Positions 19,090 to 28,909 of a stretch of DNA of 64,000 nucleotides are shown here, piece after piece; the first letter of the stretch is position 1; every line of letters begins with the position of its first letter. A program made the position numbers and the translations under genes. The stretch is from assembly GCA_964564635.1 (NCBI GenBank), contig CAZMAR010000001.1:310001-374000 (forward strand), read 5' to 3'. Below the pieces are notes generated by a model. The model had not been told where the DNA came from, did no database searches, and was given only the letters and a program-made list of their open reading frames with translations. This DNA is from Tepidaquicella sp964564635. GTDB lineage: Bacteria > Bacteroidota > Ignavibacteria > Tepidaquicellales > Tepidaquicellaceae.

Positions 19090-20214
19090 CTATATTTTTT
19101 TTATAAAACATCTTCTTCTTTTGTGCTGACGGGATTCAAATAATTTCCAGTGTGATTGAATTAAAAGATTAGTCTCAAGTTCTATATTACTCTCTGCGGA
19201 AATAATTCCGTTCTTAATACAGGATTTTGTTAATTCTGTTATAAGAAGAGCATCTGCCCCTTTACCCTGTAAATCCGGTCTTATAGCTCCAAGGTATAAA
19301 TCTATATACTTATTTTTTTTGCTTAACGCTTTTAAGATATAAAAAATCCCAAAAGGAAACAATCTACCATTTGATTTCTGAAGTGCTTTTGTTAATGAAG
19401 GCATACCAATAACAACACCAGCTACTTTTCCATTACGGTCAATAATCACTTTGAAATAATCAGGATTTACAAATCCCATATATTGTTTTATATAAATTTT
19501 TATTTGCTTATCGGTTAAGGGAACAAATCCGAATAAATTCTTATAAGTATCATTTAGCATTTTGAAAATTTCCATTCCATAAGGAATAAAATCTTTTGTC
19601 CTTTTAGCTTCTAATACTTTTATCCCCAACTTTTTTTTCACTATTTCTTCCACTCGAAGAGCTTTTTCAGGAATCTTCTCAGGTATTTTTATATTGAATT
19701 CTACCCAATCTACTTCTTTTTCAAACTTAAGATTTTCAAGGTGTTTTGGATAATATGGATAATTATATATAGTAGCAAGAGTCCCAATCTCATCAAACCC
19801 TTCGATTAACATACCTTCATAATCAAAATCTGTAAACCCTAACGGACCATGAATATATTCAAGACCATTTTCTTTAGCCCACTCAGTTACAGTATCAAAT
19901 AATGCTTTTGAAACCTGAAAATCATCAATAAAATCAACCCAGCCGAATTTTAATGCTTTCATTCCCCATATTTCAATAAATTTATAATTAATTATCCCTG
20001 CAATTCTACCAACAATATCGCCATCTTTGAATGCGAGCCATAATTTTGCTTTACAGTATTCAAAAGCTGGATTTTTCTTCGGGTTTAAAACCCTTAACTC
20101 ATCAAATAAAAATGGCGGTACCCACTGCTTACAGTTAGCATAAAGTTTAAATGGAAATTTTACGAACTTCTTTAATTCCTTTTTAGTTTTAACTTCTTTA
20201 ATTATTACAGTCAC
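19090..20214 (-). CDS. GNAT-like acetyltransferase-fold protein of unknown substrate
   Basis: The 374-residue protein starts MTVIIKEVKTKKELKKFVKF and contains patterns shared with large uncharacterised Bacteroidota proteins that are usually annotated as GNAT-fold or hypothetical: WVPPFLFDELRVLNPKKNPA, WLAFKDGDIVGRIAGIINY, HGPLGFTDFDYEGMLIEGFD and, near the C-terminus, LGAIRPDLQGKGADALLITE, which looks like the acetyl-CoA-binding Q/RxxGxG/A loop. The final segment SHWKLFESRQHKRRRCFIK is also typical of the family. It lies 45 bases downstream of lpxA on the same strand and may be co-transcribed, but that does not establish an envelope role. The acyl donor and acceptor are unknown. Confidence 0.6.
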   Translation of the reverse strand: MTVIIKEVKTKKELKKFVKFPFKLYANCKQWVPPFLFDELRVLNPKKNPAFEYCKAKLWLAFKDGDIVGRIAGIINYKFIEIWGMKALKFGWVDFIDDFQVSKALFDTVTEWAKENGLEYIHGPLGFTDFDYEGMLIEGFDEIGTLATIYNYPYYPKHLENLKFEKEVDWVEFNIKIPEKIPEKALRVEEIVKKKLGIKVLEAKRTKDFIPYGMEIFKMLNDTYKNLFGFVPLTDKQIKIYIKQYMGFVNPDYFKVIIDRNGKVAGVVIGMPSLTKALQKSNGRLFPFGIFYILKALSKKNKYIDLYLGAIRPDLQGKGADALLITELTKSCIKNGIISAESNIELETNLLIQSHWKLFESRQHKRRRCFIKKI

Positions 20215-20259
20215 ATTTATTAACTATAAATTTGTACAAATAAATTTTTTTAAAAAAAT

Positions 20260-21051
20260 CTAAAAATCAAAAGATTCTTTTTCTTTTATTGAAGGAATTA
20301 TACCTCTCTTACTGGATTCTATAAAATCAATAATATCTTTTACATTATTTTTAATTTGAAAATTTTCTTTTATTTTTCTTATTGCATCCTTTGTATTATA
20401 ACCTGAAAAATAAATTATATTATACACTTCTTTAATTTCTTCTATTTCTTCTTTAGTGAAACCTTTTCTTCTTAATCCAATTGTATTAGGGCTTATATAT
20501 CTAACCGGATTTCTTGCAGCGAGGGAAAAAGGAGGTATATCTTTTCCAATTCCCGTCATTGCAGGAACCATACAGTATTTACCAATTCTACAGAATTGAT
20601 GAATTCCGGTCATGCCACCAATATTAGCGTAATCCCCTATTTCAACATGTCCGGATATGGAACAACCAACAGTCAAAATAACATTATTTCCAATAATTGC
20701 ATCATGTCCAATATGAACATGGTCCATAATAAAACAACCTTCACCAATAACTGTTTTGTAACTATGTTTCGTCCCTTTCGAAATTAATGTGTGTTCTTTA
20801 ATAATTGTACCGGCTCCAATTTCTACAGTAGTATTTTCTCCCTTGTAATCGACAGAATTAGGAATTGCACCTATAGTAGAGGCATGATAAATTTTCACAT
20901 TATCAGCTATTCTTGAGCCGTTATAAATCAAAACTCCACTACCAATATATACATTATCACCAATAATAACATCATCTTCAATTATTGAAAAATCCCCAAT
21001 AAATACATTTTTACCAATAGATGCATTTTTACTAATATTATTTAAAACCAT
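20260..21051 (-). CDS. lpxA: UDP-N-acetylglucosamine acyltransferase LpxA
   Basis: LpxA makes the first acylation of UDP-GlcNAc in lipid A synthesis, in the cytoplasm. The 263 residues match the family (E. coli 262). The N-terminal two thirds are hexapeptide repeats of a left-handed beta-helix (IGKNVFIGDFSIIEDDVIIG and following). The catalytic histidine equivalent to E. coli H125 is H116 in HVHIGHDAIIGNN. The pattern GIHQFCRIGKYCMV and the diagnostic NTIGLRRKGFTKEEI, typical of LpxA rather than LpxD, are present, followed by a short helical C-terminal domain. It heads a two-gene unit with the GNAT-like gene. lpxB and lpxK lie elsewhere in the window at 42904-45070; lpxC and lpxD are not in view. 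Confidence 0.95.
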   Translation of the reverse strand: MVLNNISKNASIGKNVFIGDFSIIEDDVIIGDNVYIGSGVLIYNGSRIADNVKIYHASTIGAIPNSVDYKGENTTVEIGAGTIIKEHTLISKGTKHSYKTVIGEGCFIMDHVHIGHDAIIGNNVILTVGCSISGHVEIGDYANIGGMTGIHQFCRIGKYCMVPAMTGIGKDIPPFSLAARNPVRYISPNTIGLRRKGFTKEEIEEIKEVYNIIYFSGYNTKDAIRKIKENFQIKNNVKDIIDFIESSKRGIIPSIKEKESFDF

Positions 21052-21189
21052 AAAGAATTTTTTTATTCAAGTTAAAATAATCTTATTAAACAAAAAATGA
21101 ATAAAAATTTAAATTATTTTTTTAATTCTATAATTCACAGCAGATAAATTTTAAAATTATTTTTATAAGATATTTTATAAAAAATATTT

Positions 21190-21197
21190 TATATTTG
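21190..21197 (+). promoter_or_regulatory. Putative -7 box (TAnnTTTG) of the PQQ-propeller/PKD gene
   Basis: TATATTTG matches the Bacteroidota -7 consensus and ends 16 bases before the ATG at 21214, implying a very short leader. No clear -33 TTTG is visible. Confidence 0.4.
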
Positions 21198-21213
21198 TAG
21201 AAAAGATTATTAA

Positions 21214-22953
21214 ATGAAAAAATTACTTTTCATTACTACCATTTTAATACTTCTTTCCAATTCTCGTATTTTTTCTCAAAATTGGTATACCTTTGCAGGG
21301 AATAATCAAAAAAATGGACTTACAAAAATGACAGGACCTGTAAGTATTTCAACACCTTACTGGTCTGTCAACAGCACAAATTATTCTGCCTGGGGAAATG
21401 CAGTATATACTTTTGGAGATAAATTTGTAACTTCAAGGGTAATATTATCGCCCTATAAAGGAATAATCGAGCTAAGAAGTTTAACCACAGGGGATTTGAT
21501 CTGGGAGAAAACAATAAGTGATAGTGCAAGAATGTACGCAGTAGGTTTTACAGAAGATGCTGTATATGTACATGATTATAAAGATATGAAACTTTATGCT
21601 CTCAATGTATCTGATGGCTCTATAAAATGGTCAATAAGTGCTAATATGTTTCCTGGAAACACCGGGATATGTTTTGCCCCCGATGGTGACCCAATAATAT
21701 TTCAGAAAAGGCTGGATAGAAAAACCGGTACTCCTAAATGGACAAACAACTATGTAATCCCGGTAAGTCCTGATGGTGGTTTCGTGGTTTATGGTAATAC
21801 ATATTATCACTGGACAGGAACACTAACAACACCAAAAAAATTAATTGCAATAGATATAAATACAGGACAGACAAAATATATGTCTGATGCTCTTCCCGGA
21901 GACGGGGACCAGGAAAATGATTTGGTGGTTGGACCAGATGGAACTGTTTATATAGCAAGAGATGGTGGAGCTTTACATGCATTTACAGACAACGGTTCGG
22001 GCTTTACTCAGAAATGGTCTTTAACCCCTGCTGTTCTTGTAAAATCTTTTGGACCAAATAATATTATTTATTGTGCAAATGTTAACAATGGCATATTTAG
22101 CGGTAAATTGATGAGAGTTAATGGGCTCAATGGAACCGTGATTGATTCAATCTCTGATAATATTCCCGCAGGTTATGTTACTGTTGATTATGATTCAACA
22201 GTCTATGTTAATACAGTTGAAGCTGCAAATGGAAGGTATTTTGCATTTACACCTGACCTTCAAACAATCAAATGGCAGTTAAATATTCCTTATACTTATT
22301 ATTCTGGCTGTCCTATTGGAAAGGAAGGTGTATTTATAACAATAGGTTCTGGATATCAAATTAGAGCATACAAACCAAATATAAATAGAAAACCTGTTTC
22401 AGACTTCAGGGTGAGTACTCGTGATATCTTCACTGGAGATTCTGTTAACTTTTTTGACCAATCTTCATACTCACCAACTTCATGGCAATGGACTTTTATT
22501 GGCGGAACCCCATCAAGCTCTACCCAACAAAACCCCACAGGAATTAAATACTTAAATCCAGGAATCTATGAAGTAAAACTTGTAGTACAAAATATTTTTG
22601 GCTCTGATACCTTAATTAAATCAAGTTACATTTTCGTTTCACAAATGATTGGGATAAAGCAAAAGGAAAATTACTACCCCATCAAATCTAATCTATATCA
22701 AAATTATCCTAATCCATTTAATTCATTAACTGTTATCACTTATGATTTAAAAAATAATTCGTTGGTAAAACTTGAAATATTCGATGTTTCAGGAAAAGTT
22801 ATTAAAACTATTATAGATGGTTACCAGACATCAGGAAAATACAGTTATACATTTGATGCAACAAACTTAGCAAGTGGAATTTATTTCTATAAATTAGTTA
22901 TTAATAATGGAGATGATTTTAATGAAGTTAAGAAAATGATTTTAATTAAATGA
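21214..22953 (+). CDS. T9SS-sorted secreted protein with PQQ-like beta-propeller and PKD domain
   Basis: The 579-residue protein has a signal peptide (KKLLFITTILILLSNSRIFS) and then a PQQ/quinoprotein-type propeller (about residues 25-390) with repeats such as LYALNVSDGSIKWSI, LIAIDINTGQTKYMS and GTVYIARDGGALHAF. Residues about 391-475 are a PKD domain (PVSDFRVSTRDIFTGDSVNF, WQWTFIGGTP, NPGIYEVKLVVQN). The last 88 residues are a T9SS type A sorting domain (LYQNYPNPFN, IFDVSGKVIKT, SGIYFYKL, KKMILIK). The propeller lacks any obvious dehydrogenase context, so I take it as a structural or binding module on the cell surface. Its sorting domain is close to that of the 13420 gene. Confidence 0.88.
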   Translation: MKKLLFITTILILLSNSRIFSQNWYTFAGNNQKNGLTKMTGPVSISTPYWSVNSTNYSAWGNAVYTFGDKFVTSRVILSPYKGIIELRSLTTGDLIWEKTISDSARMYAVGFTEDAVYVHDYKDMKLYALNVSDGSIKWSISANMFPGNTGICFAPDGDPIIFQKRLDRKTGTPKWTNNYVIPVSPDGGFVVYGNTYYHWTGTLTTPKKLIAIDINTGQTKYMSDALPGDGDQENDLVVGPDGTVYIARDGGALHAFTDNGSGFTQKWSLTPAVLVKSFGPNNIIYCANVNNGIFSGKLMRVNGLNGTVIDSISDNIPAGYVTVDYDSTVYVNTVEAANGRYFAFTPDLQTIKWQLNIPYTYYSGCPIGKEGVFITIGSGYQIRAYKPNINRKPVSDFRVSTRDIFTGDSVNFFDQSSYSPTSWQWTFIGGTPSSSTQQNPTGIKYLNPGIYEVKLVVQNIFGSDTLIKSSYIFVSQMIGIKQKENYYPIKSNLYQNYPNPFNSLTVITYDLKNNSLVKLEIFDVSGKVIKTIIDGYQTSGKYSYTFDATNLASGIYFYKLVINNGDDFNEVKKMILIK

Positions 22954-23108
22954 TTTCTGAAGGGTAAAATTTAACACAATATAATTGACATTATTACAAG
23001 CATTAAAAACTTTTCGAAATAAATATAATTTAATAAAGTAATTTCATTAAAAATTCAGAGATAAAATTTTTGGGAAATAATATTTTTTTTAAAAAAAATA
23101 AAACCTAA

Positions 23109-23903
23109 TCAATAATCACCACTTGCTCCACCACCCCCGGAATCACCTCCTCCACCAGAAAAATCACTGCCACTATCGGAGGAAGAATAATCCGAATAAC
23201 TTGAGTCGGAATAATAAGAGCTACTGCTGGAGCTTGAAGAAGAATAACCTGATCCACTATATGATTTTTTTTTGCCAAAGAAAACGAAATAAACTATAGC
23301 ACCTACAAACATAATAACAAGAATCGCTGGAATCAACGCTAACCACCAGTTACTATCATTTTCTATATTCTTGCTCGTTTGTTTATTATCAGTTCTTACA
23401 TATTCTCCTTTTGTAACTTTTATTATAGAATTAATCCCATTGTATATACCTTGATAATAATTATCTTTCTTTAATTCAGGCCCAATATCATTTTGAATTA
23501 TCCTTTTTGCAACAGCATCAGGTAAAACCCCCTCAAGCCCATAGCCAACTTCAATTCTAATTTTCCTATCACCTTTAGAAATAAGTAATAAAACTCCGTT
23601 GTTTTTTCCCTTAGTACCAATTTTATTAAACTTAAATATGCTATTTGCTACGCTCTCAATTGGTTCACCATTAAGTGAATTAATTAAAAGCACGCAAACT
23701 TGTGTAGAGGTCGAATCATCAAAGGATTTCAATTTGTATCGTAACTCTTTCAGCTGTTCAGAACTCAATGTCCCGGTTTCATCGGTCACATATTCAGTTA
23801 ATTTAATCGGGTTTTGAATTAATGATTGAGAGAATAAAAGCGGTGATATAAAAAACAACAAAAAAATAATGAAAGATTTAAATAATTTTTTCAAAACAAA
23901 CAA
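23109..23903 (-). CDS. TPM-domain membrane protein with Gly/Ser-rich tail
   Basis: The 264-residue protein has an N-terminal signal/anchor (SFIIFLLFFISPLLFSQS), a TPM domain at about residues 35-170 (YVTDETGTLSSEQLKELRYK, GVLLLISKGDRKIRIEVGYG, LEGVLPDAVAKRIIQNDIGP), a transmembrane helix (WWLALIPAILVIMFVGAIVY) and a tail made almost only of S, Y, D and G, ending GGGGDSGGGGASGDY. This is the YgcG/TPM_phosphatase architecture found widely in bacteria; some TPM domains have acid phosphatase activity, and several have been linked to membrane protein quality control. The tail is low-complexity and typical of the family. It is the last gene of a minus-strand run and converges on the PQQ/PKD gene. 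Confidence 0.85.
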   Translation of the reverse strand: MFVLKKLFKSFIIFLLFFISPLLFSQSLIQNPIKLTEYVTDETGTLSSEQLKELRYKLKSFDDSTSTQVCVLLINSLNGEPIESVANSIFKFNKIGTKGKNNGVLLLISKGDRKIRIEVGYGLEGVLPDAVAKRIIQNDIGPELKKDNYYQGIYNGINSIIKVTKGEYVRTDNKQTSKNIENDSNWWLALIPAILVIMFVGAIVYFVFFGKKKSYSGSGYSSSSSSSSSYYSDSSYSDYSSSDSGSDFSGGGGDSGGGGASGDY

Positions 23904-23928
23904 ATAATTTTTAAAGAAACAAAATAAT

Positions 23929-25707
23929 TTATTTCTTTAATCTATTTTCAATTTTGTCCAATTCCTCAATTAATTGTTTAGGCAATCTATCACCGAATAT
24001 TTTATAATATTCCCGCATCTCATTTACTTCTTTAATCCAGGCTTCTTTATCAACATAACAGAGTTTATCGCATATCTCCTGAGAAATTTTCAAACCAGAA
24101 ATATCAATGGCACCTTTGGCAGGTAAAATACCTATTGGGGTTTCAACATAATCTCCTTTATCATCAACCCTCTCAAGAATCCATTTAATCACTCTAATAT
24201 TTTCACCATAACCGGGCCACATAAATCTTCCTTTTTCATCTTTGCGGAACCAATTTACATAAAATATTTTCGGGAGCTTATTTGGAAAAGTCATTCTACC
24301 AATTTGAATCCAGTGAGCAAAATAATCTCCCATATTATAGCCACAAAATGGTAACATAGCAAAAGGGTCGTGTCTTAATTTTCCTACTGCTCCTGCAGCA
24401 GCAGCGGTTGTTTCAGAAGCAGCAGCAGAACCCATGAACACACCGTGGTTCCAGTCATAAGCTTCATATACAAGAGGAACAACAGAAGAGCGTCTGCCTC
24501 CAAATAAAAAAGCACTAATAGGGACACCATCAGGATTTTCCCATTCAGGGTCTATAACTGGACATTGTGATGCAGGAGTTGTAAATCTTGCATTAGGATG
24601 TGCAGCATTTCTTCCGCAATCAGGAGTCCAGTGATTTTTATTCCAATCAAGTAAATGAGCAGGTTTTTCTTTTGTCATTCCTTCCCACCATACATCTCCA
24701 TCATCAGTAAAAGCAACATTTGTAAAAATAGAATTCTTAGTCATTGTAAGCATTGCATTTTCATTTGACTCCATTGATGTTCCAGGTGCAACCCCAAAGA
24801 AACCGTACTCAGGATTTATTGCATACAGCCTTCCGTCAGGTCCAAATTTCATCCATGCAATATCGTCACCAACAGTTTCAACTTTCCAACCTGGTAATGA
24901 TGGTTTCATCATTGCAAGATTAGTTTTTCCACAGGCAGAAGGAAAAGCAGCAGCGATGTATTTTTTTTCGCCACCTGGTGGAGTAACCCCTACTATTAAC
25001 ATATGCTCAGCTAACCAGCCTTCTTCATGAGCCATAACAGATGCAATTCTAAGTGAAAAACATTTTTTCCCAAGTAAAGCATTCCCACCATATCCAGAAC
25101 CGAAAGACCAAATCATTCTTTCTTCGGGAAAATGTGTAATATATTTTATTTCATTACAGGGCCAATGCACATCTTTTTTACCATCAACAAGTGGGTAACC
25201 AACACTATGCAAACATGGAACAAAATCCCCATCTTCTCCTAAAACATCAAGTACTGCTTTACCCATTCTGGTCATTATGCGCATATTTACAACAACATAA
25301 ATAGAATCTGTTATTTCTACTCCGATGTAAGAAATCCTTGAACCAAGAGGGCCCATAGAATAAGGAATTATATACATCGTTCTACCCCTCATACAACCAT
25401 CATAAAGATTAAGCATAATTTTTTTCATTTCATCTGGATCCATCCAGTTATTAGTAGGACCGGCATCTTCTTTATTTCGAGAGCAAATAAACGTTCTATC
25501 TTCAACTCTCGCAACATCTTTCGGGTCAGAGACAACCCAGTAGGAATTCTCTCTTTTCGGAATAGGGACGAATGAACCGTTTTCAACACATATTTTTATT
25601 AGAGCATCATTCTCTTCCTGAGAGCCATCACACCAATGAATTTTATCAGGTTTGCACAATTTTGCAACTTCATCTACCCATTTAAGTAATTTTTTATTAT
25701 TTGTCAT
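23929..25707 (-). CDS. pckG: Phosphoenolpyruvate carboxykinase (GTP)
   Basis: The enzyme interconverts oxaloacetate plus GTP with phosphoenolpyruvate, GDP and CO2. From the ATG at 25705-25707 (MTNNKKLLKWVDEVAKLCKP) it has 592 residues, normal for the GTP-dependent class; a longer frame from 25737 adds ten lysine-rich residues that are not expected. Diagnostic motifs are the P-loop AAFPSACGKTNLAMM, the substrate segment GRTMYIIPYSMGPLGS, PISAFLFGGRRSSVVPLVYE and FMGSAAASETTAAAAG. The start overlaps the end of the AI-2E-type permease gene by 11 bases, so the two are probably translated from one mRNA. With fumC nearby it fits a TCA/gluconeogenesis branch. Confidence 0.96.
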   Translation of the reverse strand: MTNNKKLLKWVDEVAKLCKPDKIHWCDGSQEENDALIKICVENGSFVPIPKRENSYWVVSDPKDVARVEDRTFICSRNKEDAGPTNNWMDPDEMKKIMLNLYDGCMRGRTMYIIPYSMGPLGSRISYIGVEITDSIYVVVNMRIMTRMGKAVLDVLGEDGDFVPCLHSVGYPLVDGKKDVHWPCNEIKYITHFPEERMIWSFGSGYGGNALLGKKCFSLRIASVMAHEEGWLAEHMLIVGVTPPGGEKKYIAAAFPSACGKTNLAMMKPSLPGWKVETVGDDIAWMKFGPDGRLYAINPEYGFFGVAPGTSMESNENAMLTMTKNSIFTNVAFTDDGDVWWEGMTKEKPAHLLDWNKNHWTPDCGRNAAHPNARFTTPASQCPVIDPEWENPDGVPISAFLFGGRRSSVVPLVYEAYDWNHGVFMGSAAASETTAAAAGAVGKLRHDPFAMLPFCGYNMGDYFAHWIQIGRMTFPNKLPKIFYVNWFRKDEKGRFMWPGYGENIRVIKWILERVDDKGDYVETPIGILPAKGAIDISGLKISQEICDKLCYVDKEAWIKEVNEMREYYKIFGDRLPKQLIEELDKIENRLKK

Positions 25708-26836
25708 TTTCTTCCTTTTTAGTTTCTTTATTTTCATTTTTAAAACCTAATCCCACCTGTTGAGATTTTTGGTCACCTGCAAATGATAATCGTATTTCAT
25801 TAGACATCAATAAAGAAATTGCTTTTGTACCATCGAATTTACTTAAAATAATTTTTATCATACTCATAATTGGAACGGCAAGAAACATTCCAACAATACC
25901 CCATAAATAGCCCCAGAATATAAGAGAAAATAAAATCAAAATCGGACTGAGATTTAAAGTATTACCAAAAATTTTTGGCTCAACTATATTTCCCATCAAA
26001 AATCCAATTACAGTCAAAAGTATAAGAACAATTAAAGGAATTCCAAAACTTTCATATTGCAACAGTGCAGATAAGAAAGGAATAATTGTAGAAATTGTTG
26101 CCCCTATGTTTGGAATATATGCAGCAAAGAAAATCAGAAAAGCCCACACAATTGCAAAATCAACTTTAAATAAAACCATAACAATATAAGCAAGAACTGC
26201 ATGAACAAAGTTAATCATAGTTTTATTCAATAAATATTTTTTTATATCATCAAACACATCATCTATTACATTGGATATAGCAGTTGCTTTTTTAAGTGTA
26301 TAGGCTTGTTTCAATCGTTTCCGAAAATCCTCTATCTCAGTAATTAAAAAAACGACATAAATCATTATAAGAATAAAATTACCGAATAGACCTGCAACAC
26401 CACTAATAATAGACTCAAGTAAAGAACCAAAATCAAATTTTTTTATAAACTCATCAAGATTAAAATTATTTTTAATAAAATTACTTAAAGTCTCATTTGA
26501 TTGAATAATTTTGCCAATCTCACCATAAATTACGAGAAATTTACTTTGATATGTAGAGGCTTGCGATTGGAAAGAACTTATACTTGTAAAGACAAAAACA
26601 CTTGAAATATTGGCAATAATCAGAATTATTATGACAACAATTAACACAGCAATAATAGCGGGAATTTTTTTCCTCCGCATCCAGGAATAAAAAGGCTCAA
26701 ATATAAATGCAATTATTAAAGCAACAAAAAACGGAATAAGAATTGACTGCAATTCTTTTAGAATTACATATAAGAATCCAAGTAATATAACCCCTAAGAC
26801 AAAATTTTTAAATTTATCGGATTTCACTTCATTCAT
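25697..26836 (-). CDS. AI-2E family transporter (PerM/TqsA-like permease)
   Basis: The 379-residue membrane protein has about eight hydrophobic segments in the order of the AI-2E/UPF0118 family: paired helices at the N-terminus (NFVLGVILLGFLYVILKELQ, ILIPFFVALIIAFIFEPFYS), then IIAVLIVVIIILIIANISSV, a soluble loop, and a C-terminal group containing the family signature PNIGATISTIIPFLSALLQY and IVEPKIFGNTLNLSPILILF. The charged cytoplasmic tail (NENKETKKEENDK) follows. Named members export autoinducer-2 or act as ion-coupled exchangers, but the substrate is not predictable here. Its start overlaps queC by four bases, and it overlaps pckG at its end. Confidence 0.88.
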   Translation of the reverse strand: MNEVKSDKFKNFVLGVILLGFLYVILKELQSILIPFFVALIIAFIFEPFYSWMRRKKIPAIIAVLIVVIIILIIANISSVFVFTSISSFQSQASTYQSKFLVIYGEIGKIIQSNETLSNFIKNNFNLDEFIKKFDFGSLLESIISGVAGLFGNFILIMIYVVFLITEIEDFRKRLKQAYTLKKATAISNVIDDVFDDIKKYLLNKTMINFVHAVLAYIVMVLFKVDFAIVWAFLIFFAAYIPNIGATISTIIPFLSALLQYESFGIPLIVLILLTVIGFLMGNIVEPKIFGNTLNLSPILILFSLIFWGYLWGIVGMFLAVPIMSMIKIILSKFDGTKAISLLMSNEIRLSFAGDQKSQQVGLGFKNENKETKKEENDK

Positions 26837-27525
26837 ATATTATAATTTTTTATTACTTTGTATTTTATTGGATCCTGCACACCAGCCTGTTGAAACCCCC
26901 TCAAGCGTAAAGCACAACTATCACATACTCCACAGGCAATATCGTTATTTTTGTAACAAGACCAGGTTAATTCAAGCGGTACCTTCATTTTTAAAGCCTG
27001 CAACACAATATCCTTTTTACTAAAATGAATAATTGGCGTAATAATTTTCAACCTTGACGATAATTTTGTACCTGTATATATTAACTTATTATAATATTTA
27101 TAAAATATTTCCTTACAATCCGGATAGCCACTCGAGTCTTCCTCCACAACACCGATATAAATCCTTCTTGCATCAATCACTTCTGCCCAACTAACTGCAA
27201 TTGCAAGGAAATTTGCATTCCTGAAAGGTACATAAGAAGAAGGAATTTTCTTTGATTTTAAATTTGCTTTTGTTACTTTTATTTTTAAATCAGTTAGAGA
27301 AGAACCACCAATTGACTTGAGATAATTAATGTTAAAAACTTTCCGATATTTCACATTGTAATAATCAGCTAAATCATTAAATGCTTTGAGTTCCCTTTTC
27401 TCAGTTCGCTGCCCATAATTGAAATGTAAAAATGCTAACTGATATTTTTTAAAAGCATAAGCGGCGGAAAGAGCACTATCAATACCACCGCTTACTATAC
27501 AAATTGCTATTTCTTTACTTTTCAA
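26833..27525 (-). CDS. queC: 7-cyano-7-deazaguanine synthase QueC
   Basis: QueC converts 7-carboxy-7-deazaguanine to preQ0 with ATP and ammonia in queuosine synthesis. The 230-residue protein opens with the PP-loop pyrophosphatase motif VSGGIDSALSAAYA (SGGIDS at residues 12-17), continues with FLHFNYGQRTEKRELKAF and VPFRNANFLAIAVSWAE, and ends with the four-cysteine zinc site C-YKNNDIA-C-GV-C-DS-C-ALRLRGF that is diagnostic of QueC. The gene is 3 bases downstream of the acyl-CoA hydrolase/transferase and overlaps the permease gene by 4 bases. The partner queF lies 3.4 kb upstream on the same strand; queD and queE are not in the window. Confidence 0.95.
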   Translation of the reverse strand: MKSKEIAICIVSGGIDSALSAAYAFKKYQLAFLHFNYGQRTEKRELKAFNDLADYYNVKYRKVFNINYLKSIGGSSLTDLKIKVTKANLKSKKIPSSYVPFRNANFLAIAVSWAEVIDARRIYIGVVEEDSSGYPDCKEIFYKYYNKLIYTGTKLSSRLKIITPIIHFSKKDIVLQALKMKVPLELTWSCYKNNDIACGVCDSCALRLRGFQQAGVQDPIKYKVIKNYNI

Positions 27526-27528
27526 AAT

Positions 27529-28842
27529 TTACCACAAATATTTGAATTCTCTTGCTTTCTTTTCGAGTTCATCCCTAAATTTTGGATGTGCTATATTTAT
27601 TAGCTGTTTTACTCGTTCCCGTAAAGTCTTTCCCCATAAGTCTGCAACTCCATACTCAGTAACTACATAATGAACATCTGCCTGGGTATCTGTAACTCCT
27701 GCACCATAAGAGAGTGTGGGTACGATTTTTGAGATTGTTTCATTCTTGGCTGTTGAAGCAAATGCAAGTATTGGTTTACCATTTTTGCTTCTAGCTGCGC
27801 CTCTTATAAAATCCAATTGACCACCAAAACCTGAATATATCCTGTTGCCGATAGTATGAGAACATACCTGCCCTGTTATATCAATTTCAATCGCAGAATT
27901 GATAGAAACCATATTATCATTCCTTGCAATATTATATGGATCGTTAACAAATTTTGTAGTTCTGAATTCAATAAATGGATTATTATCTATGTAATCAAAA
28001 GTTTTTTTAGTTGCAATAACAAAACTTGCAACAATCTTTCCATGTAAAAGAGTTTTCTTCTCACATGTAACAACTCCCATTTCTATTAAATCAATCAAAC
28101 CATCTGAAAACATTTCAGTATGAATACCAAGGTCTTTCTTTTCTGTTAGAAAACTCAAGACAGCATCAGGAATAGCACCAATTCCCATCTGCAAAGTATC
28201 TCCATCATTAATCATAGATGCAATGATTTCTCCAATCTTTGTATAAACTCTTTGTTCCTCTGGAGTAATATTTGGATCAACCATAGGAACATCAACCAAA
28301 TCCTGCTCGCATTCAACAATATAATCAATTTTATCAATGTGAATAAAATTATCTCCAAGAACTCTTGGCATTTTAGGATTTATTTGTGCAACAACAACTT
28401 TTGCACATTCAGCAGCAGTTTTGGAAACTTCATTACTAACACCAAAAGAACAATATCCATACTTATCAGGTGGTGATAAATGTAGAAAAACAACATCAAC
28501 GGGAATAACCCCTTTCTCAATTGCAATGGGAATTTCCGATAGAAAAATAGGAGTAAAATCTGCTCTCCCTTCATTAATGGCTTTTCTTGTTACGCCACTG
28601 GTGAAGAGAGCATTGTGATGAAAATGTCCCTGCATTTCGGGATCTACAAAACGAGGCTTTTGAAAAATTGTTAGATGTGCTACTTCTACATCGTTCAACT
28701 CCTGATACCTATCACACATAGCATTTACGAGTACTTCCGGATAGCAACTGTTTGCATGAAGTAATACTCTGTCTCCTGATTTTACAACTTTTACTGCTTT
28801 TTCAGCAGAAACTACTTTTGATCTGTACTTATTTATGTTCAT
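27529..28842 (-). CDS. Acetyl-CoA hydrolase/transferase family protein (4-hydroxybutyrate CoA-transferase-like)
   Basis: The 437-residue protein belongs to the Cat1/acetyl-CoA hydrolase-transferase family. Supporting segments are GDRVLLHANSCYPEVLVNAM near the start, DVVFLHLSPPDKYGYCSFGV, the glycine loop LQMGIGAIPDAVLSFL, the segment with the expected active-site glutamate IHTEMFSDGLIDLIE, GNRIYSGFGGQLDFIRGAAR and the C-terminal VVTEYGVADLWGKTLRERVK. Such enzymes move CoA between short-chain acids (acetate, succinate, 4-hydroxybutyrate, propionate); the substrate pair cannot be fixed from sequence. It is the first gene of a tight run followed by queC, the permease and pckG. Confidence 0.88.
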   Translation of the reverse strand: MNINKYRSKVVSAEKAVKVVKSGDRVLLHANSCYPEVLVNAMCDRYQELNDVEVAHLTIFQKPRFVDPEMQGHFHHNALFTSGVTRKAINEGRADFTPIFLSEIPIAIEKGVIPVDVVFLHLSPPDKYGYCSFGVSNEVSKTAAECAKVVVAQINPKMPRVLGDNFIHIDKIDYIVECEQDLVDVPMVDPNITPEEQRVYTKIGEIIASMINDGDTLQMGIGAIPDAVLSFLTEKKDLGIHTEMFSDGLIDLIEMGVVTCEKKTLLHGKIVASFVIATKKTFDYIDNNPFIEFRTTKFVNDPYNIARNDNMVSINSAIEIDITGQVCSHTIGNRIYSGFGGQLDFIRGAARSKNGKPILAFASTAKNETISKIVPTLSYGAGVTDTQADVHYVVTEYGVADLWGKTLRERVKQLINIAHPKFRDELEKKAREFKYLW

Positions 28843-28909
28843 TGAAAATATATTTAATTTATATTAAAAAACTCTCTGTTTAAAATACTATTTTTAAGAC
28901 ATTAATTAA

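Noticed and set aside
23060..23105. ATTTTTTTTAAAAAAAAT between convergent genes as a terminator
   Set aside because: A homopolymer self-match without a G/C stem is weak and expected in this DNA.
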